The translations under genes were made by a program, and so were the position numbers. From positions 496,001-560,000 of the forward strand of contig OZ059898.1 in the NCBI GenBank assembly GCA_964057225.1: a stretch of DNA of 64,000 nucleotides, given 5' to 3'. Positions 1 to 14,200 of the stretch are shown here, in pieces. The notes beneath the pieces are model-generated. The model worked only from the letters and a program-made list of their open reading frames with translations. It was not told where the DNA came from and searched no databases. The DNA comes from Auanema rhodensis (lineage: Eukaryota; Nematoda; Chromadorea; Rhabditida; Rhabditidae). Numbering within the stretch: position 1 is the stretch's first letter; the number at the start of each line of letters is the position of its first letter.

Positions 1-2106
1 TTATCAGATTTGCGCTAGCTTAAAAATGCACCGAGATATCAACTGATATAAGTTCACACTTATATCCTCGATTTTCACCCTGAAGAATTAATTTTTTCGT
101 TGAATAACATTGTCCATCGTCTTTGCCTTGAAAAAAGGAATCTAAAAACATTTACTTTTTGCTAAATTATCTTGAAATTTTTCGAAAAAATTTTTGTCAA
201 AATGTTTTTGGAAGCAATGTTGAGTGTACATGGAAACTCAACATACACTAATGCATTATTTTTCAAACGATCATAACTAATTTTTGTATTGAGCGTTTCT
301 CAATGTAGTATAGTGCATTCGATGCGGATTTTTAAGCTGCGTCGATCTGTGTTATCAGATTTGCGCTAGCTTAAAAATCCACCGAGATATCAACTGATAT
401 AAGTTCACACTTATATCCTCGATTTTCACCCTGAAGAATTAATTTTTTCGTTGAATAACATTGTCCATCGTCTTTGCCTTGAAAAAAAAAATCTGAAAAC
501 ATCTACTTTTTGCTAAATTATTTTGAAATTTTTCGAAAAAATTTTTGTCAAAATGTTTTTGGAAGCAATGTTGAGTGTACATGGAAACTCAACATACACT
601 AATGCATCATTTTTCAAACGATCATAACTAATTTTTGTATTAAGCGTTTCTCAATGTAGTATAGTGCATTCGATGCGGATTTTTAAGCTGCGTCGATCTG
701 TGTTATCAGATTTGCGCTAGCTTAAAAATGCACCGAGATATCAACTGATATAAGTTCACACTTATATCCTCGATTTTCACCCTGAAGAATTAATTTTTTC
801 GTTGAATAACATTGTCCATCGTCTTTGCCTTGAAAAAAGGAATCTAAAAACATCTACTTTTTGCTAAATTATTTTGAAATTTTTCGAAAAAATTTTTGTC
901 AAAATGTTTTTGGAAGCAATGTTGAGTGTACATGGAAACTCAACATACACTAATGCATCATTTTTCAAACGATCATAACTAATTTTTGTATTAAGCGTTT
1001 CTCAATGTAGTATAGTGCATTCGATGCGGATTTTTAAGCTGCGTCGATCTGTGTTATCAGATTTGCGCTAGCTTAAAAATGCACCGAGATATCAACTGAT
1101 ATAAGTTCACACTTATATCCTCGATTTTCACCCTGAAGAATTAATTTTTTCGTTGAATAACATTGTCCATCGTCTTTGCCTTGAAAAAAGGAATCTAAAA
1201 ACATCTACTTGTTGCTAAATTATTTTGAAATTTTTCGAAAAAATTTTTGTCAAAATGTTTTTGGAAGCAATGTTGAGTGTACATGGAAACTCAACATACA
1301 CTAATGCATCATTTTTCAAACGATCATAACTAATTTTTGTATCAAGCGTTTCTCAATGTAGTATAGTGCATTCGATGCGGATTTTTAAGCTGCGTCGATC
1401 TGTGTTATCAGATTTGCGCTAGCTTAAAAATGCACCGAGATATCAACTGATATAAGTTCACACTTATATCCTCGATTTTCACCCTGAAGAATTAATTTTT
1501 TTGTTGAATAACATTGTCCATCGTCTTTGCCTTGAAAAAAGGAATCTAAAAACATCTACTTTTTGCTAAATTATTTTGAAATTTTTCGAAAAAATTTTTG
1601 TCAAAATGTTTTTGGAAGCAATGTTGAGTGTACATGGAAACTCAACATACACTAATGCATCATTTTTCAAACGATCATAACTAATTTTTGTATTAAGCGT
1701 TTCTCAATGTAGTATAGTGCATTCGATGCGGATTTTTAAGCTGCGTCGATCTGTGTTATCAGATTTGCGCTAGCTTAAAAATCCACCGAGATATCAACTG
1801 ATATAAGTTCACACTTATATCCTCGATTTTCACCCTGAAGAATTAATTTTTTCGTTGAATAACATTGTCCATCGTCTTTGCCTTGAAAAAAAAAATCTGA
1901 AAACATCTACTTTTTGCTAAATTATTTTGAAATTTTTCGAAAAAATTTTTGTCAAAATGTTTTTGGAAGCAATGTTGAGTGTACATGGAAACTCAACATA
2001 CACTAATGCATCATTTTTCAAACGATCATAACTAATTTTTGTATTAAGCGTTTCTCAATGTAGTATAGTGCATTCGATGCGGATTTTTAAGCTGCGTCGA
2101 TCTGTG
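1..2106. repeat. Variant block of six monomers (copies 1-6), paralogous to 7021-8775
   Basis: Copy 1 carries C152T, T171C, C257T and A291G. Copy 2 carries G28C, G137A, G138A and A144G. Copy 3 is consensus. Copy 4 has T158G and T290C, copy 5 has C98T, and copy 6 repeats the copy-2 type. The same order, without the consensus copy 3, returns in copies 21-25. The two blocks are therefore related by duplication and differ by one monomer. A291G in copy 1 is private. Confidence 0.85.
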
Positions 2107-2457
2107 TTATCAGATTTGCGCTAGCTTAAAAATGCACCGAGATATCAACTGATATAAGTTCACACTTATATCCTCGATTTTCACCCTGAAGAATTAATTT
2201 TTTCGTTGAATAACATTGTCCATCGTCTTTGCCTTGAAAAAAGGAATCTAAAAACATCTACTTTTTGCTAAATTATTTTGAAATTTTTCGAAAAAATTTT
2301 TGTCAAAATGTTTTTGGAAGCAATGTTGAGTGTACATGGAAACTCAACATACACTAATGCATCATTTTTCAAACGATCATAACTAATTTTTGTATTAAGC
2401 GTTTCTCAATGTAGTATAGTGCATTCGATGCGGATTTTTAAGCTGCGTCGATCTGTG
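2107..2457. repeat. Consensus monomer (copy 7) between two variant blocks
   Basis: No difference from the consensus was found. It separates the G28C-type copy 6 from the first copy of the T160C/T163C type. Confidence 0.8.
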
Positions 2458-5400
2458 TTATCAGATTTGCGCTAGCTTAAAAATGCACCGAGATATCAAC
2501 TGATATAAGTTCACACTTATATCCTCGATTTTCACCCTGAAGAATTAATTTTTTCGTTGAATAACATTGTCCATCGTCTTTGCCTTGAAAAAAGGAATCT
2601 AAAAACATCTACTTTTCGCCAAATTATTTTGAAATTTTTCGAAAAAATTTTTGTCAAAATGTTTTTGGAAGCAATGTTGAGTGTACATGGAAACTCAACA
2701 TACACTAATGCATCATTTTTCAAACGATCATAACTAATTTTTGTATTAAGCGTTTCTCAATGTAGTATAGTGCATTCGATGCGGATTTTTAAGCTGCGTC
2801 GATCTGTGTTATCAGATTTGCGCTAGCTTAAAAATGCACCGAGATATCAACTGATATAAGTTCACACATATATCCTCGATTTTCACCCTGAAGAATTAAT
2901 TTTTTCGTTGAATAACATTGTCCATCGTCTTTGCCTTGAAAAAAGGAATCTAAAAACATCTACTTTTTGCTAAATTATTTTGAAATTTTTCGAAAAAATT
3001 TTTGTCAAAATGTTTTTGGAAGCAATGTTGAGTGTACATGGAAACTCAACATACACTAATGCATCATTTTTCAAACGATCATAACTAATTTTTGTATTAA
3101 GCGTTTCTCAATGTAGTATAGTGCATTCGATGCGGATTTTTAAGCTGCGTCGATCTGTGTTATCAGATTTGCGCTAGCTTAAAAATGCACCGAGATATCA
3201 ACTGATATAAGTTCACACTTATATCCTCGATTTTCACCCTGAAGAATTAATTTTTTCGTTGAATAACATTGTCCATCGTCTTTGCCTTGAAAAAAGGAAT
3301 CTAAAAACATCTACTTTTTGCTAAATTATTTTGAAATTTTTCGAAAAAATTTTTGTCAAAATGTTTTTGGAAGCAATGTTGAGTGTACATGGAAACTCAA
3401 CATACACTAATGCATCATTTTTCAAACGATCATAACTAATTTTTGTATTAAGCGTTTCTCAATGTAGTATAGTGCATTCGATGCGGATTTTTAAGCTGCG
3501 TCGATCTGTGTTATCAGATTTGCGCTAGCTTAAAAATGCACCGAGATATCAACTGATATAAGTTCACACTTATATCCTCGATTTTCACCCTGAAGAATTA
3601 ATTTTTTCGTTGAATAACATTGTCCATCGTCTTTGCCTTGAAAAAAGGAATCTAAAAACATCTACTTTTCGCCAAATTATTTTGAAATTTTTCGAAAAAA
3701 TTTTTGTCAAAATGTTTTTGGAAGCAATGTTGAGTGTACATGGAAACTCAACATACACTAATGCATCATTTTTCAAACGATCATAACTAATTTTTGTATT
3801 AAGCGTTTCTCAATGTAGTATAGTGCATTCGATGCGGATTTTTAAGCTGCGTCGATCTGTGTTATCAGATTTGCGCTAGCTTAAAAATGCACCGAGATAT
3901 CAACTGATATAAGTTCACACATATATCCTCGATTTTCACCCTGAAGAATTAATTTTTTCGTTGAATAACATTGTCCATCGTCTTTGCCTTAAAAAAAGGA
4001 ATCTAAAAACATCTACTTTTTGCTAAATTATTTTGAAATTTTTCGAAAAAATTTTTGTCAAAATGTTTTTGGAAGCAATGTTGAGTGTACATGGAAACTC
4101 AACATACACTAATGCATCATTTTTCAAACGATCATAACTAATTTTTGTATTAAGCGTTTCTCAATGTAGTATAGTGCATTCGATGCGGATTTTTAAGCTG
4201 CGTCGATCTGTGTTATCAGATTTGCGCTAGCTTAAAAATGCACCGAGATATCAACTGATATAAGTTCACACTTATATCCTCGATTTTCACCCTGAAGAAT
4301 TAATTTTTTCGTTGAATAACATTGTCCATCGTCTTTGCCTTGAAAAAAGGAATCTAAAAACATCTACTTTTCGCCAAATTATTTTGAAATATTTCGAAAA
4401 AATTTTTGTCAAAATGTTTTTGGAAGCAATGTTGAGTGTACATGGAAACTCAACATACACTAATGCATCATTTTTCAAACGATCATAACTAATTTTTGTA
4501 TTAAGCGTTTCTCAATGTAGTATAGTGCATTCGATGCGGATTTTTAAGCTGCGTCGATCTGTGTTATCAGATTTGCGCTAGCTTAAAAATGCACCGAGAT
4601 ATCAACTGATATAAGTTCACACTTATATCCTCGATTTTCACCCTGAAGAATTAATTTTTTCGTTGAATAACATTGTCCATCGTCTTTGCCTTGAAAAAAG
4701 GAATCTAAAAACATCTACTTTTCGCCAAATTATTTTGAAATTTTTCGAAAAAATTTTTGTCAAAATGTTTTTGGAAGCAATGTTGAGTGTACATGGAAAC
4801 TCAACATACACTAATGCATCATTTTTCAAACGATCATAACTAATTTTTGTATTAAGCGTTTCTCAATGTAGTATAGTGCATTCGATGCGGATTTTTAAGC
4901 TGCGTCGATCTGTGTTATCAGATTTGCGCTAGCTTAAAAATGCACCGAGATATCAACTGATATAAGTTCACACATATATCCTCGATTTTCACCCTGAAGA
5001 ATTAATTTTTTCGTTGAATAACATTGTCCATCGTCTTTGCCTTAAAAAAAGGAATCTAAAAACATCTACTTTTTGCTAAATTATTTTGAAATTTTTCGAA
5101 AAAATTTTTGTCAAAATGTTTTTGGAAGCAATGTTGAGTGTACATGGAAACTCAACATACACTAATGCATCATTTTTCAAACGATCATAACTAATTTTTG
5201 TATTAAGCGTTTCTCAATGTAGTATAGTGCATTCGATGCGGATTTTTAAGCTGCGTCGATCTGTGTTATCAGATTTGCGCTAGCTTAAAAATGCACCGAG
5301 ATATCAACTGATATAAGTTCACACTTATATCCTCGATTTTCACCCTGAAGAATTAATTTTTTCGTTGAATAACATTGTCCATCGTCTTTGCCTTGAAAAA

Positions 5401-5967
5401 AGGAATCTAAAAACATCTACTTTTCGCCAAATTATTTTGAAATTTTTCGAAAAAATTTTTGTCAAAATGTTTTTGGAAGCAATGTTGAGTGTACATGGAA
5501 ACTCAACATACACTAATGCATCATTTTTCAAACGATCATAACTAATTTTTGTATTAAGCGTTTCTCAATGTAGTATAGTGCATTCGATGCGGATTTTTAA
5601 GCTGCGTCGATCTGTGTTATCAGATTTGCGCTAGCTTAAAAATGCACCGAGATATCAACTGATATAAGTTCACACATATATCCTCGATTTTCACCCTGAA
5701 GAATTAATTTTTTCGTTGAATAACATTGTCCATCGTCTTTGCCTTAAAAAAAGGAATCTAAAAACATCTACTTTTTGCTAAATTATTTTGAAATTTTTCG
5801 AAAAAATTTTTGTCAAAATGTTTTTGGAAGCAATGTTGAGTGTACATGGAAACTCAACATACACTAATGCATCATTTTTCAAACGATCATAACTAATTTT
5901 TGTATTAAGCGTTTCTCAATGTAGTATAGTGCATTCGATGCGGATTTTTAAGCTGCGTCGATCTGTG
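2458..5967. repeat. Ten-monomer zone of alternating TCGCC and CACACATATA subtypes (copies 8-17)
   Basis: Copies 8, 11, 13, 14 and 16 carry the linked pair T160C and T163C. Copies 9, 12, 15 and 17 carry T60A, and 12, 15 and 17 also carry G130A. Copy 10 is consensus. Copy 13 has a private T179A (4391). Copies 11-12, 14-15 and 16-17 form a 702-bp dimer present three times, with an extra single copy 13. These subtypes occur nowhere else in the window, which marks a local amplification. T163C removes a minus-strand in-frame TAG, which is the only reason open frames of 63 codons appear here. Confidence 0.85.
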
Positions 5968-7020
5968 TTATCAGATTTGCGCTAGCTTAAAAATGCACCG
6001 AGATATCAACTGATATAAGTTCACACTTATATCCTCGATTTTCACCCTGAAGAATTAATTTTTTCGTTGAATAACATTGTCCATCGTCTTTGCCTTGAAA
6101 AAAGGAATCTAAAAACATCTTCTTTTTGCTAAATTATTTTGAAATTTTTCGAAAAAATTTTTGTCAAAATGTTCTTGGAAGCAATGTTGAGTGTACATGG
6201 AAACTCAACATACACTAATGCATCATTTTTCAAACGATCATAACTAATTTTTGTATTAAGCGTTTCTCAATGTAGTATAGTGCATTCGATGCGGATTTTT
6301 AAGCTGCGTCGATCTGTGTTATCAGATTTGCGCTAGCTTAAAAATGCACCGAGATATCAACTGATATAAGTTCACACTTATATCCTCGATTTTCACCCTG
6401 AAGAATTAATTTTTTCGTTGAATAACATTGTCCATCGTCTTTGCCTTGAAAAAAGGAATCTAAAAACATCTACTTTTTGCTAAATTATCTTGAAATTTTT
6501 CGAAAAAATTTTTGTCAAAATGTTTTTGGAAGCAATGTTGAGTGTACATGGAAACTCAACATACACTAATGCATCATTTTTCAAACGATCATAACTAATT
6601 TTTGTATTAAGCGTTTCTCAATGTAGTATAGTGCATTCGATGCGGATTTTTAAGCTGCGTCGATCTGTGTTATCAGATTTGCGCTAGCTTAAAAATGCAC
6701 CGAGATATCAACTGATATAAGTTCACACTTATATCCTCGATTTTCACCCTGAAGAATTAATTTTTTCGTTGAATAACATTGTCCATCGTCTTTGCCTTGA
6801 AAAAAGGAATCTAAAAACATCTACTTTTTGCTAAATTATCTTGAAATTTTTCGAAAAAATTTTTGTCAAAATGTTTTTGGAAGCAATGTTGAGTGTACAT
6901 GGAAACTCAACATACACTAATGCATCATTTTTCAAACGATCATAACTAATTTTTGTATTAAGCGTTTCTCAATGTAGTATAGTGCATTCGATGCGGATTT
7001 TTAAGCTGCGTCGATCTGTG
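5968..7020. repeat. Three transitional monomers (copies 18-20)
   Basis: Copy 18 has the private changes A154T and T207C (6174); the second is one of only two changes seen anywhere in offsets 192-256. Copies 19 and 20 share T171C with copies 1 and 21, so they look like relatives of the start of the next block. Confidence 0.75.
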
Positions 7021-8775
7021 TTATCAGATTTGCGCTAGCTTAAAAATGCACCGAGATATCAACTGATATAAGTTCACACTTATATCCTCGATTTTCACCC
7101 TGAAGAATTAATTTTTTCGTTGAATAACATTGTCCATCGTCTTTGCCTTGAAAAAAGGAATCTAAAAACATTTACTTTTTGCTAAATTATCTTGAAATTT
7201 TTCGAAAAAATTTTTGTCAAAATGTTTTTGGAAGCAATGTTGAGTGTACATGGAAACTCAACATACACTAATGCATTATTTTTCAAACGATCATAACTAA
7301 TTTTTGTATTAAGCGTTTCTCAATGTAGTATAGTGCATTCGATGCGGATTTTTAAGCTGCGTCGATCTGTGTTATCAGATTTGCGCTAGCTTAAAAATCC
7401 ACCGAGATATCAACTGATATAAGTTCACACTTATATCCTCGATTTTCACCCTGAAGAATTAATTTTTTCGTTGAATAACATTGTCCATCGTCTTTGCCTT
7501 GAAAAAAAAAATCTGAAAACATCTACTTTTTGCTAAATTATTTTGAAATTTTTCGAAAAAATTTTTGTCAAAATGTTTTTGGAAGCAATGTTGAGTGTAC
7601 ATGGAAACTCAACATACACTAATGCATCATTTTTCAAACGATCATAACTAATTTTTGTATTAAGCGTTTCTCAATGTAGTATAGTGCATTCGATGCGGAT
7701 TTTTAAGCTGCGTCGATCTGTGTTATCAGATTTGCGCTAGCTTAAAAATGCACCGAGATATCAACTGATATAAGTTCACACTTATATCCTCGATTTTCAC
7801 CCTGAAGAATTAATTTTTTCGTTGAATAACATTGTCCATCGTCTTTGCCTTGAAAAAAGGAATCTAAAAACATCTACTTGTTGCTAAATTATTTTGAAAT
7901 TTTTCGAAAAAATTTTTGTCAAAATGTTTTTGGAAGCAATGTTGAGTGTACATGGAAACTCAACATACACTAATGCATCATTTTTCAAACGATCATAACT
8001 AATTTTTGTATCAAGCGTTTCTCAATGTAGTATAGTGCATTCGATGCGGATTTTTAAGCTGCGTCGATCTGTGTTATCAGATTTGCGCTAGCTTAAAAAT
8101 GCACCGAGATATCAACTGATATAAGTTCACACTTATATCCTCGATTTTCACCCTGAAGAATTAATTTTTTTGTTGAATAACATTGTCCATCGTCTTTGCC
8201 TTGAAAAAAGGAATCTAAAAACATCTACTTTTTGCTAAATTATTTTGAAATTTTTCGAAAAAATTTTTGTCAAAATGTTTTTGGAAGCAATGTTGAGTGT
8301 ACATGGAAACTCAACATACACTAATGCATCATTTTTCAAACGATCATAACTAATTTTTGTATTAAGCGTTTCTCAATGTAGTATAGTGCATTCGATGCGG
8401 ATTTTTAAGCTGCGTCGATCTGTGTTATCAGATTTGCGCTAGCTTAAAAATCCACCGAGATATCAACTGATATAAGTTCACACTTATATCCTCGATTTTC
8501 ACCCTGAAGAATTAATTTTTTCGTTGAATAACATTGTCCATCGTCTTTGCCTTGAAAAAAAAAATCTGAAAACATCTACTTTTTGCTAAATTATTTTGAA
8601 ATTTTTCGAAAAAATTTTTGTCAAAATGTTTTTGGAAGCAATGTTGAGTGTACATGGAAACTCAACATACACTAATGCATCATTTTTCAAACGATCATAA
8701 CTAATTTTTGTATTAAGCGTTTCTCAATGTAGTATAGTGCATTCGATGCGGATTTTTAAGCTGCGTCGATCTGTG
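7021..8775. repeat. Five-monomer variant block (copies 21-25), paralogue of copies 1-6
   Basis: Copy 21 has C152T, T171C and C257T; copy 22 has G28C, G137A, G138A and A144G; copy 23 has T158G and T290C; copy 24 has C98T; copy 25 repeats the copy-22 type. This is the copy 1, 2, 4, 5, 6 order 7,020 bp upstream with one consensus monomer missing. Confidence 0.85.
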
Positions 8776-11232
8776 TTATCAGATTTGCGCTAGCTTAAAA
8801 ATGCACCGAGATATCAACTGATATAAGTTCACACTTATATCCTCGATTTTCACCCTGAAGAATTAATTTTTTCGTTGAATAACATTGTCCATCGTCTTTG
8901 CCTTGAAAAAAGGAATCTAAAAACATCTACTTTTTGCTAAATTATTTTGAAATTTTTCGAAAAAATTTTTGTCAAAATGTTTTTGGAAGCAATGTTGAGT
9001 GTACATGGAAACTCAACATACACTAATGCATCATTTTTCAAACGATCATAACTAATTTTTGTATTAAGCGTTTCTCAATGTAGTATAGTGCATTCGATGC
9101 GGATTTTTAAGCTGCGTCGATCTGTGTTATCAGATTTGCGCTAGCTTAAAAATGCACCGAGATATCAACTGATATAAGTTCACACTTATATCCTCGATTT
9201 TCACCCTGAAGAATTAATTTTTTCGTTGAATAACATTGTCCATCGTCTTTGCCTTGAAAAAAGGAATCTAAAAACATCTACTTGTTGCTAAATTATTTTG
9301 AAATTTTTCGAAAAAATTTTTGTCAAAATGTTTTTGGAAGCAATGTTGAGTGTACATGGAAACTCAACATACACTAATGCATCATTTTTCAAACGATCAT
9401 AACTAATTTTTGTATTAAGCGTTTCTCAATGTAGTATAGTGCATTCGATGCGGATTTTTAAGCTGCGTCGATCTGTGTTATCAGATTTGCGCTAGCTTAA
9501 AAATGCACCGAGATATCAACTGATATAAGTTCACACTTATATCCTCGATTTTCACCCTGAAGAATTAATTTTTTCGTTGAATAACATTGTCCATCGTCTT
9601 TGCCTTGAAAAAAGGAATCTAAAAACATCTACTTTTTGCTAAATTATTTTGAAATTTTTCGAAAAAATTTTTGTCAAAATGTTTTTGGAAGCAATGTTGA
9701 GTGTACATGGAAACTCAACATACACTAATGCATCATTTTTCAAACGATCATAACTAATTTTTGTATTAAGCGTTTCTCAATGTAGTATAGTGCATTCGAT
9801 GCGGATTTTTAAGCTGCGTCGATCTGTGTTATCAGATTTGCGCTAGCTTAAAAATGCACCGAGATATCAACTGATATAAGTTCACACTTATATCCTCGAT
9901 TTTCACCCTGAAGAATTAATTTTTTCGTTGAATAACATTGTCCATCGTCTTTGCCTTGAAAAAAGGAATCTAAAAACATCTACTTGTTGCTAAATTATTT
10001 TGAAATTTTTCGAAAAAATTTTTGTCAAAATGTTTTTGGAAGCAATGTTGAGTGTACATGGAAACTCAACATACACTAATGCATCATTTTTCAAACGATC
10101 ATAACTAATTTTTGTATCAAGCGTTTCTCAATGTAGTATAGTGCATTCGATGCGGATTTTTAAGCTGCGTCGATCTGTGTTATCAGATTTGCGCTAGCTT
10201 AAAAATGCACCGAGATATCAACTGATATAAGTTCACACTTATATCCTCGATTTTCACCCTGAAGAATTAATTTTTTTGTTGAATAACATTGTCCATCGTC
10301 TTTGCCTTGAAAAAAGGAATCTAAAAACATCTACTTTTTGCTAAATTATTTTGAAATTTTTCGAAAAAATTTTTGTCAAAATGTTTTTGGAAGCAATGTT
10401 GAGTGTACATGGAAACTCAACATACACTAATGCATCATTTTTCAAACGATCATAACTAATTTTTGTATTAAGCGTTTCTCAATGTAGTATAGTGCATTCG
10501 ATGCGGATTTTTAAGCTGCGTCGATCTGTGTTATCAGATTTGCGCTAGCTTAAAAATCCACCGAGATATCAACTGATATAAGTTCACACTTATATCCTCG
10601 ATTTTCACCCTGAAGAATTAATTTTTTCGTTGAATAACATTGTCCATCGTCTTTGCCTTGAAAAAAAAAATCTGAAAACATCTACTTTTTGCTAAATTAT
10701 TTTGAACTTTTTCGAAAAAATTTTTGTCAAAATGTTTTTGGAAGCAATGTTGAGTGTACATGGAAACTCAACATACACTAATGCATCATTTTTCAAACGA
10801 TCATAACTAATTTTTGTATTAAGCGTTTCTCAATGTAGTATAGTGCATTCGATGCGGATTTTTAAGCTGCGTCGATCTGTGTTATCAGATTTGCGCTAGC
10901 TTAAAAATGCACCGAGATATCAACTGATATAAGTTCACACTTATATCCTCGATTTTCACCCTGAAGAATTAATTTTTTCGTTGAATAACATTGTCCATCG
11001 TCTTTGCCTTGAAAAAAGGAATCTAAAAACATCTACTTTTTGCTAAATTATTTTGAAATTTTTCGAAAAAATTTTTGTCAAAATGTTTTTGGAAGCAATG
11101 TTGAGTGTACATGGAAACTCAACATACACTAATGCATCATTTTTCAAACGATCATAACTAATTTTTGTATTAAGCGTTTCTCAATGTAGTATAGTGCATT
11201 CGATGCGGATTTTTAAGCTGCGTCGATCTGTG
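8776..11232. repeat. Seven-monomer zone with another copy of the T158G/C98T/G28C trimer (copies 26-32)
   Basis: Copies 26, 28 and 32 are consensus and copy 27 has T158G alone. Copies 29-31 repeat the trimer order seen in copies 4-6 and 23-25: T158G with T290C, then C98T, then the G28C/G137A/G138A/A144G type. Copy 31 has a private A177C at 10707. Confidence 0.8.
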
Positions 11233-14200
11233 TTATCAGATTTGCGCTAGCTTAAAAATGCACCGAGATATCAACTGATATAAGTTCACACTTATATCCT
11301 CGATTTTCACCCTGAAGAATTAATTTTTTCGTTGAATAACATTGTCCATCGTCTTTGCCTTGAAAAAAGGAATCTAAAAACATCTACTTGTTGCTAAATT
11401 ATTTTGAAATTTTTCGAAAAAATTTTTGTCAAAATGTTTTTGGAAGCAATGTTGAGTGTACATGGAAACTCAACATACACTAATGCATCATTTTTCAAAC
11501 GATCATAACTAATTTTTGTATCAAGCGTTTCTCAATGTAGTATAGTGCATTCGATGCGGATTTTTAAGCTGCGTCGATCTGTGTTATCAGATTTGCGCTA
11601 GCTTAAAAATGCACCGAGATATCAACTGATATAAGTTCACACTTATATCCTCGATTTTCACCCTGAAGAATTAATTTTTTTGTTGAATAACATTGTCCAT
11701 CGTCTTTGCCTTGAAAAAAGGAATCTAAAAACATCTACTTTTTGCTAAATTATTTTGAAATTTTTCGAAAAAATTTTTGTCAAAATGTTTTTGGAAGCAA
11801 TGTTGAGTGTACATGGAAACTCAACATACACTAATGCATCATTTTTCAAACGATCATAACTAATTTTTGTATTAAGCGTTTCTCAATGTAGTATAGTGCA
11901 TTCGATGCGGATTTTTAAGCTGCGTCGATCTGTGTTATCAGATTTGCGCTAGCTTAAAAATGCACCGAGATATCAACTGATATAAGTTCACACTTATATC
12001 CTCGATTTTCACCCTGAAGAATTAATTTTTTCGTTGAATAACATTGTCCATCGTCTTTGCCTTGTAAAAAGGAATCTAAAAACATCTACTTGTTGCTAAA
12101 TTATTTTGAAATTTTTCGAAAAAATTTTTGTCAAAATGTTTTTGGAAGCAATGTTGAGTGTACATGGAAACTCAACATACACTAATGCATCATTTTTCAA
12201 ACGATCATAACTAATTTTTGTATTAAGCGTTTCTCAATGTAGTATAGTGCATTCGATGCGGATTTTTAAGCTGCGTCGATCTGTGTTATCAGATTTGCGC
12301 TAGCTTAAAAATGCACCGAGATATCAACTGATATAAGTTCACACTTATATCCTCGATTTTCACCCTGAAGAATTAATTTTTTCGTTGAATAACATTGTCC
12401 ATCGTCTTTGCCTTGAAAAAAGGAATCTAAAAACATCTACTTTTTGCTAAATTATTTTGAAATTTTTCGAAAAAATTTTTGTCAAAATGTTTTTGGAAGC
12501 AATGTTGAGTGTACATGGAAACTCAACATACACTAATGCATCATTTTTCAAACGATCATAACTAATTTTTGTATTAAGCGTTTCTCAATGTAGTATAGTG
12601 CATTCGATGCGGATTTTTAAGCTGCGTCGATCTGTGTTATCAGATTTGCGCTAGCTTAAAAATGCACCGAGATATCAACTGATATAAGTTCACACTTATA
12701 TCCTCGATTTTCACCCTGAAGAATTAATTTTTTCGTTGAATAACATTGTCCATCGTCTTTGCCTTGAAAAAAGGAATCTAAAAACATCTACTTTTTGCTA
12801 AATTATTTTGAAATTTTTCGAAAAAATTTTTGTCAAAATGTTTTTGGAAGCAATGTTGAGTGTACATGGAAACTCAACATACACTAATGCATCATTTTTC
12901 AAACGATCATAACTAATTTTTGTATTAAGCGTTTCTCAATGTAGTATAGTGCAATCGATGCGGATTTTTAAGCTGCGTCGATCTGTGTTATCAGATTTGC
13001 GCTAGCTTAAAAATGCACCGAGATATCAACTGATATAAGTTCACACTTATATCCTCGATTTTCACCCTGAAGAATTAATTTTTTCGTTGAATAACATTGT
13101 CCATCGTCTTTGCCTTGAAAAAAGGAATCTAAAAACATCTACTTTTTGCTAAATTATTTTGAAATTTTTCGAAAAAATTTTTGTCAAAATGTTTTTGGAA
13201 GCAATGTTGAGTGTACATGGAAACTCAACATACACTAATGCATCATTTTTCAAACGATCATAACTAATTTTTGTATTAAGCGTTTCTCAATGTAGTATAG
13301 TGCATTCGATGCGGATTTTTAAGCTGCGTCGATCTGTGTTATCAGATTTGCGCTAGCTTAAAAATCTACCGAGATATCAACTGATATAAGTTCACACTTA
13401 TATCCTCGATTTTCACCCTGAAGAATTAATTTTTTCGTTGAATAACATTGTCCATCGTCTTTGCCTTGAAAAAAGGAATCTAAAAACATCTACTTTTTGC
13501 TAAATTATTTTGAAATTTTTCGAAAAAATTTTTGTCAAAATGTTTTTGGAAGCAATGTTGAGTGTACATGGAAACTCAACATACACTAATGCATCATTTT
13601 TCAAACGATCATAACTAATTTTTGTATTAAGCGTTTCTCAATGTAGTATAGTGCATTCGATGCGGATTTTTAAGCTGCGTCGATCTGTGTTATCAGATTT
13701 GCGCTAGCTTAAAAATGCACCGAGATATCAACTGATATATGTTCACACTTATATCCTCGATTTTCACCCTGAAGAATTAATTTTTTCGTTGAATAACATT
13801 GTCCATCGTCTTTGCCTTGAAAAAAGGAATCTAAAAACATCTACTTTTTGCTAAATTATTTTGAAATTTTTCGAAAAAATTTTTGTCAAAATGTTTTTGG
13901 AAGCAATGTTGAGTGTACATGGAAACTCAACATACACTAATGCATCATTTTTCAAACGATCATAACTAATTTTTGTATTAAGCGTTTCTCAATGTAGTAT
14001 AGTGCATTCGATGCGGATTTTTAAGCTGCGTCGATCTGTGTTATCAGATTTGCGCTAGCTTAAAAATGCACCGAGATATCAACTGATATAAGTTCACACT
14101 TATATCCTCGATTTTCACCCTGAAGAATTAATTTTTTCGTTGAATAACATTGTCCATCGTCTTTGCCTTGAAAAAAGGAATCTAAAAACATCTACTTGTT

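Noticed and set aside
2532-2723. Minus-strand 63-codon open frame, with near-identical ones at 3585-3776, 4287-4478, 4638-4829 and 5340-5531
   Set aside because: The frame exists only in monomers with T163C, starts at TTG rather than ATG, has no recognisable domain, and is interrupted by TAG in all other copies. It is satellite sequence, not a supported gene.
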